The notes beneath the pieces are model-generated. The model was not told the origin of the DNA. It saw only the letters and a program-made list of their open reading frames with translations, and searched no databases. Shown here in pieces: positions 9,238-19,829 of a DNA stretch of 21,621 nt; position 1 is the stretch's first letter, and the number at the start of each line of letters is the position of its first letter. A program made the translations under genes and the position numbers. Source of the DNA: Polyrhizophydium stewartii (taxonomy: Eukaryota > Chytridiomycota > Chytridiomycetes > Rhizophydiales); contig JADGIZ010000171.1 of NCBI GenBank assembly GCA_027604665.1, forward strand, positions 1 to 21,621, written 5' to 3'.

Positions 9238-12200
9238 ATGGTCACGGATCCGGACCTGGCCCTGGACACGGCCGGCGGCCTGCTCTCTGCCCGCGCGCCG
9301 CCGGCGCAGCCCAAGCTCGCTGCGGTGCAGTCGCTCGCGGCGGCGCCGGTGGCCCTCGAGCCCGCGCGCGTGGCCGTCCAGATGATGAGCGAGCACCGCG
9401 GGCTTGTCGTCACCAACGACGACACAAAGTTCCTCAAGCTTGCGGGTGCGGCTGCTGCCCACTCTGCTGCCGCGGCTGCCGCGGCCGCTGCTCCGTGGCT
9501 GCTGCTGCGGATGGCCTCACCCGTGTGCGCACGCTGACGCACCGGCCCCCTCCAGAGCCGTTTTCAAGCAACAGCAGGTGACGCACGCTTCTCGAGTCTT
9601 GTCCGAACCGTCGGCGACACGCTCACTCACGCCTGCACATCGACACTCGCTCACGCCTGCACGCACACGCATACAGCAAAAAGTTCTACTTGGACGCCTG
9701 CTTTGGGCCTGAGCATTCTGCCCAGCACATTGCCGCCGCACTCGACGTCCCAGCACTCGTGCGTCGTGCCGTCCAAGGTGCGACAGCTCCATGCAGCCGT
9801 CTCTCACCTGCGAGCGCAGCCCACTCGCGAGCACTTGCTGCCCCTGCACACGCTGACACCCGTGCTTTTCACCAGGCGGATGCAGCGCGCTCGTCACGGC
9901 GCGGTTCGGGTATGTGTGTGTCTCACTCTCACTCGCTGCCTCCCACCCGATCTCAACCCGCCTTGAGTCGTTTGCTGATGGGAGATGGCTGCACACCCAA
10001 ACTCTCTGCAGACGGATCCCGAGCGTCTCGCGCGTCGGCATGCATCTCGAGGCTATTTCGCAGTTGGACGAACAAGCGCGTGAGCTCATGTCCGACGACG
10101 AGACGCAGTTCCCAAAGATCAAGCTGTCTATGGCGTGCGTGCGGCGCAAGCGGCTGGCCGTGCCATCCATGTGCTTCTGTGTTGGTTTGTGCGTCAGGGT
10201 ATATGCGTCGGCTGACTGGGCGTTATCATGTTGCGCAGATACGTCGGGTTCACGGATGCCAAGTGCGTCGACTTTGTGTCGGATCTGGTTGTGCGCGACG
10301 GCTCGCTCGATGCGCATCGGAGCGTCGTCACTGCCGGACAGATCTACGAGACTGTTGCAAAAGGTGCGATTGGTCTGCACACCGTGACTTGCAGGATGTT
10401 CTGGCTTCATAGATCCATGAAACTCACTCATGCGTGGCTCTAGGCTGCCGCCTGCCATTTTTGATCTCGATTGAGATTGAGGTTGCGCACGCACCACTCG
10501 TGCGCACGCTTGGTCGGCTCATCCTCGTGAGTCGGACGACGCACGATGCGTGAATGCGTTCAATAGTCGCGCTGACGAGGCTACTTTGTGCAGGCTGATC
10601 TCTACGCACCGAGCTTCGTCAATCTGCCCGAGCGCAAGCCGCCGAGCCTGCCCGCGACCATTGCTGCAATGCGTGAGCTCTCGCGAGTTTCTCGCGGCCA
10701 TGCATGAGCTCGACGGTCACAGTTTACTAACCCGTGGTTTCCATGTCCTCCCAGGCGAGCTGGCGACAATCATCGCGACGCCGGGAATGGCGGGTGTGCT
10801 GCCGTACAAAAGCAGCTTGTTCACGTCCATGGTGCCGGAGCTGTTTGGCGGTGCGGCCGTGTCGACTTTTGTGTTCCATATCGATGCAAGTCACCGCCGT
10901 GCACCCATTTCCGTTGCGCCAAGTGGTGGATGCTGACGGTTCTTTGCGACGCAGCCTTTGGACCCGACGTGTGCAGCCTCTGACGTCATGCCTGCCCTCG
11001 AGTTCTTTGATCTCATGCGCAAAGTGCGCAACAAGGCGGTGAGTACTTGCCAGACTCTTTCTGATGTGCCGGCATTGCTTGCTGACGCACCACGCACTGC
11101 AGTCAATCCACGTGGTCAGCGAGCAGATTCTCCGCCTCGAAGCATTGACTGCGTTCGAAAAGAATCAGAACGCCATGCTCGATGTCGAAAAGGCCAGGCT
11201 GGCGGAGGACGTGCGATTGGCGCGCGAGCAGCTTGGCACTCTACGGTCGCAAGTCGACGTGCAGATTCCGGCAGCGCAAGCGCGGCACCAGCACCGTCTT
11301 GCGGATATCAATGGCCACGTGACAACAATCACGCTCTTTCGCCGGCTCGAGGTTGCGCATCGTCAAACCGACGCAGAGGTTCTTGCCGAGGAGCTGCGCC
11401 GCGAGCGTGTGCTGCATGTCATTTCTCGCCATGAGCGCGAGCAGCGAGATGCGCGTATTGAGCGTGACAAGGTTTGGCCTGGTTCGCACAAGCTGTATTT
11501 TGTGCATGGCATGCGAAGCTGATGCGCGGTGTCAGATTGTGCAGGAAGAGCTGGCCGAGCAGATCCGTCTGCTCATGGTCGCCAAGGACGCGCTTGCCGC
11601 CGAAGTCGCCGAGATTGCGGCTCAGCTCGAGGCCAGGATTGCTGACTTGAGCCAGCTGGAGGCTGCACTGATGCAGTATGCCGAGGCAGCGCAAGCCGCT
11701 GTCGACGGCGCCAACTCTCAGATTGCCAAGCTCGATACAGCCATCGCCGACGCTGAAACTCGACTTGTCCATGCATCCGAGCGCGAGGCCAGACAGGCAA
11801 GCAAGATCGACGGCATGTCGCAGCAGCTGCGCGAGGCAGATGCTGCCGCCGAAGCCGGCAGACTTGCGCGGGACGAGCTGGCACAACAGCTAGATGTTTT
11901 GCGGGCCGAGCGTGTTGCGGCAGCGGATCAGATCTCCGAGCTTGGCACAAAGCTGCAGGCTGCGCAAGACGAGCTCTCCCAGGCCCGCGGTGCCATGGAG
12001 ACAGAGCGGGCGACGCATCTGGCGCAGATTGAGGCGCTCAGGCAGCGCGAGGACACGTGGAAGGCCGAGATCACCAAGTCGCTTGGGGCGCTTGAGAAAA
12101 CCACGTCTGCCACGTCTGAAAAGGAGCACGCCGAGATTGGGCAACTACGCAGGGATATGGAAGCGGTGGTGCGCGCGAATCAAGACTTAAGGGCCGCGCT

Positions 12201-13806
12201 GGAGATGGAGCGGGAAAAGCGGGACGAGCAGGCCTCGGCTTTGCTGGCTGCGATCGCTGAAAAGGTGCGCTTTCGGGGCCGTCGAAGTTGTTGAGCATGC
12301 GCTCTTACTTGCGCCATGATTGACCTCTAGGCGTGCAGAACAAGTCAATCGCCGATGCGGCTGAGGCCTCGGCTCGCGCGGTTGCCGAAATCACGGCGAT
12401 GTCTGCAGCTGCTCAGGCAAGTGCGCAATCTGCACCTGCCCCAGCTCCGTCGCAAGCTGCGCAGCCAAAGACGCAGCGCAAGAAGCCGCCCAAGTCGGCG
12501 GACAAGCCTGTCGAATCCAAACCCGCTGCAGATGCGGAACCTGTGGCCAAGGCACCAAAGGCGGCATCCAAGGCGGATCCCGCGAAAGAGCCTGTCAAGG
12601 AGCATTCTGCAGGACGCGCAGCCAAGCAGCCGGCTGCCGAGCCTCCAGCCTCGATCGAGCCACAGGCCGCCGCCGAACAGCCTGCATCGCAACAGACGGT
12701 CGATCCTGCGAAGCATGTCTCGCCTGCTCCCAAGCCGGCTCGCAACGCATCCCCGGAAAGCCCATCGTCCGACATGGATCTCGACTCGGACTCGGGCACG
12801 GACGTGGCCGAGATGCCGGTGCCTGCTTTGAAGCCCAAAGCAGAGGCCGCGACGTCAAGTAAGAGCAGCACCGTCAAGGCGCCTGCGAAAGCCTCGCAGT
12901 CGGACAAGCCCAAGGCGACAAAGGCGTCCAAGAAGTCTTCGGAACCAAAGGCGGCCAAGCAGCCTGCAGAGCCCAAGGAAAGCAAGGAAGCCAAGCATGC
13001 CAAGGCACTCAAGGCCGCGGCTGATGCATCCGACCAGCCCGAGACCTTGCCGGCCCGCAAGAAGCGACCGCCGCCGAAGCCGATACAGATGCTTCCCGAC
13101 AGCGATCCGAGCGACTCGGCCATATCCGACGAGGATGTCTCCGAGTTTATTAATCCTGAAGTCGTCGCGCCGTCGCCCCGCCGGCGGCCTGCTCGTGGAA
13201 GCAAGCGGCCCGCCCCCGATGCCAACTCGAGTGCCGACAGCGAGATCGATGCGCCGGCCAAACCCCGCAAAGCCGACAAGACGAGCGCCGCGGCATCAAA
13301 GCAAAAGCCGAGCAAATCGGTGTCTCGTGCGGCTGACCCAAAGCCCGAGCCAAAGACGCAAAAGGAAGACAAGCCTGCCAAGAAGGATGCCGCTGCTGCA
13401 CCTGCCGTCGATCCAAAGACAATTTCTGGCGATGCCACCAAAAAGGACGGTAAGCGCCGCAAGGTGGACGCTGGAGAGAGCAACTCGCGTGCCGACGAAG
13501 AAGAAGCAACCAAAGCGAACAAGGTAAGCCTCTTTCGGCGTGCATCGGCTGCACATGCAGTTCAAATACCCCGATCGCTGACGGCGAGTGCAGGCCGACA
13601 CGTCGTTATTTGGCATGCTGTCGTTCTTAAATACGCCGACCACGACCGAGCCAGGCGTAGGATCGTCATCATCGGCAACTGCCGTCGCTGCACCTGCCGC
13701 GGCAGAGGCATCCGCGCCGGCCCCTGCTGCGACCGCCGCGCCGCTTGTGCCTCGGCTGCCGAGACATGTGCTTGATCGCCGCCGGCTGGCCTTAATCGGC
13801 AAGTAA
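9238..13806 (+). CDS. Kinesin-like protein with degenerate, probably ATP-dead motor, coiled coil and basic tail
   Basis: Proposed exons: 9238-9445, 9556-9577, 9677-9777, 9876-9909, 10012-10134, 10239-10363, 10444-10526, 10594-10672, 10755-10885, 10955-11038, 11103-11471, 11545-12264, 12339-13523, 13594-13806 (3477 nt, 1158 aa). The intron after 10885 is GC-AG. Residues about 45-330 follow a kinesin motor in order: KKFYLDACFGPEHS (kinesin F-x-FDxVFGP), CSALVTARFG where AYGQTGSGKT should be, KIKLSMAYVGFTDAKCVDFV (kinesin VSYxEIYNExxxDLL), LISIEIEV, GRLILADLYAPSF (GKLxLVDLAGSE), VLPYKSSLFTSMVPELFGG (IPYRDSKLTxLLxxSLGG), then PALEFFDLMRKVRNKA. No GxxxxGK[ST], no SSRSH and no DLAGSE are present. 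Residues about 335-693 are long Ala/Glu/Gln/Arg heptad-like coiled coil. Residues 694-1158 are Lys/Ala/Pro/Ser-rich with NLS-like ARKKR (932-936) and KRRKV (1065-1069). Microtubule or kinetochore binding in the nucleus is inference. Confidence 0.75.
10886..10954 (+). other. GC-AG intron in the kinesin-like gene
   Basis: The upstream exon ends in HID at 10885 and the next begins PLDPT at 10955. Only a GCAAGT donor keeps frame with the CAG acceptor at 10952-10954. Using the GT three bases on (10890-10891) brings in a stop soon after the junction. A CTGAC box lies at about 10932. Confidence 0.65.
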
Positions 13807-14078
13807 AGCAGCCCCCATCAGCGTTGCCTTTTGAGCCGATCAGTCTGGACCGGAGAGGTATGCGCTGCCTGGCCAGCGTAAACAGACGGGGGCTCGATTC
13901 CCGCTGCGTGCGGGTGCGTCCAGATCGCGCGGGCGAGATAGGTCAGAGTTTGCGCCGTATTTCGAACCGGCCGCGGCGCGAGACACGCACCCGGGCAGCA
14001 GCATTGTCATCGACCAGAGTCAAGCGGCTACGCCTTCGAGCAAGCAGCGACGAAGCGCTCTGCAGCGACCGGACAGAC
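13807..14078 (+). promoter_or_regulatory. Spacer and 5' region of the PDE gene
   Basis: These 272 nt separate the kinesin-like stop codon from the chosen PDE start. The PDE frame is open back to an ATG at 13824, giving an Arg-rich 85-residue extension without recognisable features. I treat it as 5' UTR/promoter. No TATA box is evident. Confidence 0.45.
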
Positions 14079-17064
14079 ATGAAGTTTGACGAGTGGGCCG
14101 TTCGGCGCTGGCTTGACTCGCATCCGGAGCAGGCCAGGACGCTGATAGCCGAGCACTTGGCAAAGCATGGGGGCGTCGGGCAGACCGAGCCGGGCGCGGG
14201 CGGCGAGCAGCTGGCCCGCACGGGCAGCGCGCAGGCGTTTCCGCGCGAGAGCAGCATCAGCACAGGCGGCGTTTCCAGCGGCGTCATGAGTCCCGGTGGC
14301 GGGCTCGCGCTGGACAGCTCGTCGAGCCACCATTATGAGCTGATTTTCGACATTGCAAAGATGGTGTATTCGTCGCTCGATTTGCAGACCGTTGTCGAGA
14401 GCGTGCTCTCGATCGCCGTGAATCTCGTCAGCGCCGAGCGCTGCTCGCTGTTCCTCCTCGACAAGGCAACCAACGAGCTGTACACGCTCGCATTCGACGT
14501 GCGCAACATGGATGACGGCGACCCCCAGCAGCAGCAGCACCATGCGTTGGCATTGGGTCAGAATCCTGTCGGGATCGCGTCTCCACATCTGTCGCATCAC
14601 CACTCACCGGGCCACGGCTCGCGGTCCCCCATGAGTCTCGCCAGATCTGTTCTCCAATCAAAAAACTCTGCGCTCATTGCCGAGGACATTGAGTCAATCG
14701 AGCGCACCCGACACTTTGCCGAGGAGGCCTCCAAGAACCACAAGCCGAACCCGGGCATCCGCATCCCTGTCGGCTCGGGCGTTGCGGGATACGTCGCCCT
14801 GACGCGCCAGGGACTCAACATCCGCGACGCCTACTCTGATCCGCGCTTCAATCCGACCATCGACCGCCAGACGGGCTTCAAGACCAACTCGATCCTGTGT
14901 CTGCCCATCTTCGGTCCGCTCGCCGAGGACGGCCAGCCGGAGCTCGTTGGTGTCGCGAGCCTGGTGAACAAGACCGGCTCTGGACCGATCGGGATCCGGC
15001 GCGTCAACTCGCCTGGATCGCTGCACTCGCTCAACCAGTCCTCGCCCTTCCTGGACCACACCGACGACCACGAGGTTTTCACCGAGGAGGACACGTTCTT
15101 GTTCAAGAACTTGCTTGTGCTCGTCGGAATCGCAATCAAGAACTCGAAGCAGTACGAGCTCACCAAAAAGGCGCAGCTCGAGGCCAGCGAGCTCGCCGCG
15201 CGCAACAAGGTGCTCTACGAAACCGCGCGGCAAGAGACCGAGAAAGGCAAGGTGATGCTGCAGCTCGCGGACACGCTCTACCGCGAGGACGACACCAAGG
15301 AGCTCATCCGCAAGATCATTGTCGTTGCCAAGGACCTCATGGGCGCCGACAAGGCTTCGTTCTTCACAGTCAATATGGAGAAGCAGCAGGTGCGCGGTTG
15401 CCAGCGCACGCGCACCTCTTGCTCGCTGGGTCTGTGCGCGAGGGCTGTGCTGACTGCCGTGGAAACAGCTGCATTCGTCCGTGTTTGACAGCGGCACCGA
15501 GAGCAGCTTCGTCGTGCCGCTCAACAAGGGCATCGCTGGCTATGTTGCATCGTCGGGCCAGATCGTCAACTTGCGCGATGCATACACCGACGAACGCTTC
15601 AATCCAGAGGTCGACGTCAAGACCAACTATCGCACGCGCAGCATGCTCAGCGTCCCTGTGCCGAGCCCAAAGAGTGGCATCGTCGGCGTCGCAAACCTGA
15701 TCAACAAGCTTCCCACCGCAGCCACGCCCGAGGGCGAGCACCCCTATTTCAGCGAACAGGACGAGGCCATCTTCAGCTCCTTTGCCGTGTTTTGCGGTCT
15801 GGCGCTGCACAAAACCATGATGCTCGAGGAGCTCGAGAAGCAGCGCACGCGTCTGGCGCTGATGATGGAGATCATGTCGTTCCACGCAACCGTGCGCGAG
15901 GACGAGGCGCAGCACATGCGCCAAGTTCTTCCCAACAAGATCACCCCGCTCGAGACGCTCCGCAGCATCATGTTTGACCCGCACGTTTTCCCGCACTCGG
16001 ACGAGGCGCTCGCGGCTGTGACATATCAGATGTTCCTCGACCTGGCGTACGGCACGCGGTACGAGGTGCCCAACGAGCAGGTGCTCAATTACATCCTGAC
16101 CGTCCGCAAGAACTACCGCCCCGTCGCATACCACAACTTTACGCATGCCGTCAGCGTGACGCATGCATTCTACACGCTGGTCATCAGCGGCGCGCTCGAC
16201 GCCGTGTCCGATCTCACCGAGCAGTTTGCCATGTTCGTCGCCTGCCTCAACCACGACATTGACCACCGCGGCACCAACAACCAGTTCCAGAAGCAGGCGC
16301 ACACCGAGCTCGCGAGCTTCTACTCGACATCGACCATGGAGCGGCACCACTTCAACCACGCCATGATGATTCTCAGCCAGGGCACGGGTATCAACATCCT
16401 CCAGCACCTCAACACAAGCGACTACGAGAAGGTGCTCAAAGTGATTGAATCGAGCATCCTTGCCACGGACCTGGGCATGTTCTTTGGGAATCGCGGCAAG
16501 GTCAAGGCAATCCTTGACGGCGGGACATTTGACCGTGCATCGCCCGAGCACCGCGAGCTGGTGAGTGGCCTGCTTTGGTTGAACTTTCTCTGGGATGGAG
16601 GCCGCCGAGCGCTGAAGGATGCCGTTGGCAGGTGCGCGGCGTGATCATGACGTGCTGCGATCTCGGCGCCATGTTCAAGCCCTGGGAGATGTCGCGCAAG
16701 ACGGCCGACTCTGTGTAAGCCATATGCGGCTCTCGAAGCGCCTTCATTCGTCTGCTGATGTCCCTGTCTTGGTGCTTGGCTTTGTTTGGTGCACAGATAC
16801 GAAGAGTTCTTCCAACAGGGCGACGAGGAGAAGCGCCTCGGCATGCGGCTGTCGGGTGAGCTGATGGATCGCGCCAAGATGCCCGAGATCCCGCGCATGC
16901 AACTCGACTTTTACAACTTTGTCGTGACGCCCGCATTCGAGCAGCTGTTTGGCCTGTTGGGCGAGCCTGTCAAGGCGCTGCTTGATGCCGTCATGGCCAA
17001 CCGCGCCAAGTGGAAGGAGCTCAAGGAAAGCGGCGTGCCGTACAAGTTCGGCATGGATGTCTAG
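14079..17064 (+). CDS. Tandem-GAF 3',5'-cyclic nucleotide phosphodiesterase (PDE2/5/6/11-like)
   Basis: It hydrolyses cAMP and/or cGMP to the 5'-monophosphate in the cytosol. Exons: 14079-15389, 15469-16560, 16632-16714, 16797-17064, giving 917 aa. The N-terminus MKFDEWAVRRWLDSHPEQ resembles the helix before the GAF domains in PDE5/PDE11. GAF-A (about 95-350) carries a long insert rich in Gln, His and Ser; its NKFDE motif is N297 K298 F334 D338 with Thr at the Glu position. GAF-B (about 385-560) has the full motif N516 K517 F531 D535 E536. The catalytic domain (about 600-900) has HNFTH (H659, H663), NHDIDHRGTNN (H699, D700), CCDLGAMFKPW (D811) and the purine-binding Gln of MQLDFYNF (Q864). 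All metal ligands are present, so it should be active. Substrate choice cannot be read with certainty. An AATAAA lies 60 nt after the stop. Ascomycete and basidiomycete PDEs usually lack GAF domains. Confidence 0.93.
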
Positions 17065-17123
17065 CGCATGTCGATTCCACTCCTAATTCTGAGCCGGATG
17101 CCCTGCGGCGGCGGCGGGAGAGC

Positions 17124-17129
17124 AATAAA
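17124..17129 (+). terminator. Poly(A) signal of the PDE gene
   Basis: AATAAA lies 60 nt after the PDE stop codon and 55 nt before the MAU2 start codon, so the two genes are nearly abutting. Confidence 0.6.
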
Positions 17130-17183
17130 CGGCATGCGGCTGCAAGCCCCGTCTTTGGGTGAAGGATTGGCTTTCCCGCTGCG

Positions 17184-19767
17184 ATGGCAACCGAGAGCCC
17201 GGACGACCGAGCGCGGCAGGACGGCAGCGAACGGGCAGCCGCCAGAGACGAGGGCGGCGCAGCGGCAGCGGGGACAGCGGCCGCTGCAGAAGCAGGCTCT
17301 GGCGAGCTGGACGCCTTGGACCGGCTGCTCGCAGCTGCCGAGGCGCTCGCCGCTTGCTCCGAGACGCACCTCGCGCGGGCATCGGCGTCGTCGCTCGCCT
17401 CGGGGTTGGACCGCAACGACAGCTCAGACGAGCCAACGACGCCGCGCTCGCAAGAGCACTCGCACGAGCAGCTCGCGCAGACGCCGCCTCCTGCGTCCAC
17501 GCCCGCCGTGAATGCAGAGCTCGCCCTCGCCCGGTCGCATGCGGCCGCGGCGATCCGCTGCTTCGAGGCGCTTCTGTCTCCTCGAGACCACCCAGGAACC
17601 GGCGTGCCCTCGAGACCCGCCGTTGGCGTAGGCACGCTGACGCCCATGGCCGAGGCCCGCGCACGCCTCGGGCTCGCCCGTGTGCTCTGGCGATTCACCG
17701 ACAGCGAGCCGGCTGTCGAGCGGCACCTCAGCAAGCTCGTGAGCACACTGCCGGCGATCGTGTCTCACACTTTGATGCTGACTTGCACGACGCTGCGCAA
17801 CGGCCCGCAGCTGCTGCTGGCTCAAAAGGCAGGCGCGCCATCTTTTGGGCTCATTTGCATATGCACACTGTGCACCGGCGTGCTGATGCCCTCTCGCAGA
17901 CCACCCGACTGCAGGAGCTCTCCTTCTGGGCACTGGATCTGCAGCTTGACATGTGCGCAGCCAACCACAACGGCAATCGCGCCAAGCAGATCCTCAAGCA
18001 GGCCATCGATCGGGCGACCGAGTGAGTCGACGCTCAAGCTTGCTTGTCTGTGCCTGTCTAAACAATCGCACCGGCTGACCAAGGGATGCTTGCGGATATG
18101 CAAGGCTCAAGATGCATGTTTGGTGCATGCACTTTCTCGCACGCCGGCTCCGGATGCAAGAGGCGGCTCAAGACTGGACTGCTTGTATTGCGTCTGCGGC
18201 CAAGGCATCGGCACAAGCGAGCGCTGCTGGCGATCTTGCGATGGCGGTGAGTGCCGCTGGAAAGGGATGCGCATATCTGGCTTTTTGTTTGCTGACGAGC
18301 GCATGCAGCTGCACTTTGCGGCGGCCCGCACTCGCACTTGTCTCTTTGCAGGGACGCTTGCATCAGCCGAGCAGAGCATCCGCGACTTTGATGCGCTTTT
18401 GGCCGAGGCCGGCGTTGGCTTATCTGAAGTTGATCCGTTGCACCAACAGCCGGAAGCTGCAGCCGCCGATGCCGATGCCCGAACCTCGGCGGTGCTGCCC
18501 GAGTTTGCGGAGCCACTTCTGCTTCGACATATGGCAAGTGTGCTGCTGCATCTGCGCACAGGTAACAACAAGCACGCGCTGTCGCTTCTCGCGCCAATCC
18601 ATTCGATTATCGAGGCCCACTCGCAGCAGCTCTCGAATCAGCTTGTGCTGCTTGCGTATCTGTTCTCGGGCCTCGTGCACAAACCGGATGAAACATTCAA
18701 GGCCAAGATGTTTCTTGTTGAAGGCCTCAAGCTTGCATCTGGTGGGTCGCCAAGTCCGCAAAAAAGATATTGCTGTTCTGCTGACACTTAGGCCCAAGTT
18801 GTCACCGGTGGGTTTGTTGCTGTACAGGTACCTTCGGGCATGTCAACTGATCACCCGGCACTGCAGAGTCGGGCGATCTGGCGAGCCGGCTCGACGTTGC
18901 GCGCACGCGCGTTGCGATGCTGTCGAGTCTGGGGCACGTGTGTCTGTCACGAGCCGAGTTCCTGGAAGCTTTCGATGCAGTCAAGACAGGCACACAGCTT
19001 TGTCTCGAGCACGACGATCTCTTGCAGGAGTTTGAGCAGCAACTCAAGCTGGACTGGGCGATGGTGCTGCAGGCACTCGGCCGCTTTGACGACGCAAGTA
19101 CGTTGTATGAGCAGTTGGCGCGCCACAGCACACAGCAGGCGCATGCCCGGTCGCGCCAACGAGCAAGCCAGGCAGCCGATGACGCCGGAGCAGAGACTGA
19201 GTTGGAGTGGTTCGCGGCGTTCCACCGAAGCCTCATCTTGCACTGCGCATCCGGCGCCGACGAGCACCAAGTGCAGATCGAGCACGTCCCGGATGTACCC
19301 GAAAATGCGTCGCTGCGACTCAAGTCGTTTGGCAGCTTCGTGCACGGTTGCCTGGAGGCACGGGCGGGCAACACCAAGCAGGCAAAGTAAGCTCATCTGC
19401 CACGCGGCGGTGCAGGCATGCAGATCTAACGCTGCGTCGCAGGCAACGCATCCTCGAGGCGTTCAAGACAGCCGAGGTGACTACATCTGCTCACATGCGT
19501 GTGGTATGCCTTGGCGCACTGTCGGGCCTGTTTGTGCTCTCGGACCCGGCGCAGGCGGACAAGATGGCAACGACGGCCTTTGTCCTGGCTCGGCGCTCGC
19601 ATTCGGACTTGCTGCTGTCGTGCTGCTCGCGGCTGCTTGCCGAGCACGCACAGCAGCGTGGCGACGCGGCCAAGGCGGTCAAGCTACTCGCGAGTGCTGA
19701 CGCGCGGTTGGCCGCAAGCCGCCAGGCGGCAGATGCCGCGAGGCGGCGGCTCTCTGAGGAGAAGTAG
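17184..19767 (+). CDS. MAU2: MAU2/Scc4-like cohesin loader subunit (TPR protein)
   Basis: MAU2/Scc4 binds the N-terminus of NIPBL/Scc2 and helps load cohesin onto chromatin. Proposed exons: 17184-17741, 17900-18021, 18105-18246, 18309-18741, 18867-19386, 19443-19767 (699 aa; human about 610). The first 110 residues are Ala/Glu-rich and poorly conserved. TPR-type helices follow: LARSHAAAAIRCFEALL, AEARARLGLARVLWRFT, FWALDLQLDMCAANH, RAKQILKQAIDRAT, then NKHALSLLAPIHSII and LDWAMVLQALGRFDDA. The C-terminal block RILEAFKTAEVTTSAHMRVV, CLGALSGLF and KMATTAFVLARRSHSDLLL resembles the end of MAU2 (mobilisation of NxxDxxRLTAC...LG..F and A..LA.K..D). Recognition is by overall pattern and helix spacing rather than a catalytic motif. 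The first intron (158 nt) is the least certain join. Other all-helical TPR proteins are the alternative. Confidence 0.78.
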
Positions 19768-19829
19768 TTGGTGGTAAAGAGTTTTCAGCGCGAATCGAAA
19801 TATATTTCTTTACCCACAAGAACACTGGC
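19768..19829 (+). promoter_or_regulatory. 62-nt spacer between MAU2 and YRA1
   Basis: A very short AT-richer gap (AAATATATTTC at about 19798) must serve as MAU2 3' end and YRA1 promoter/5' UTR. The TATA-like stretch lies about 30 nt before the YRA1 start codon, so it may act in 3' processing or initiation. Confidence 0.4.

Noticed and set aside
9910..10011. Retaining this intron in frame as part of the kinesin-like motor
   Set aside because: The stretch is open in frame, but it has a GTATGT donor, a pyrimidine tract and a CAG acceptor. Its translation resembles no part of a kinesin and contains no P-loop.
13885..13910. tRNA B-box-like GGCTCGATTCC
   Set aside because: It matches ten of eleven B-box positions, but the T-stem has a mismatch, and no matching acceptor arm, anticodon arm or A-box could be laid out upstream.
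13824..14078. 85-residue N-terminal extension of the PDE
   Set aside because: It is in frame but Arg-rich and featureless, and begins 18 nt after the preceding stop codon. The ATG at 14079 gives a family-like N-terminus.
15370..16551. 393-codon open frame on the minus strand
   Set aside because: It is antisense to the PDE GAF-B and catalytic domains. The protein has no recognisable features and arises from GC-rich codons.
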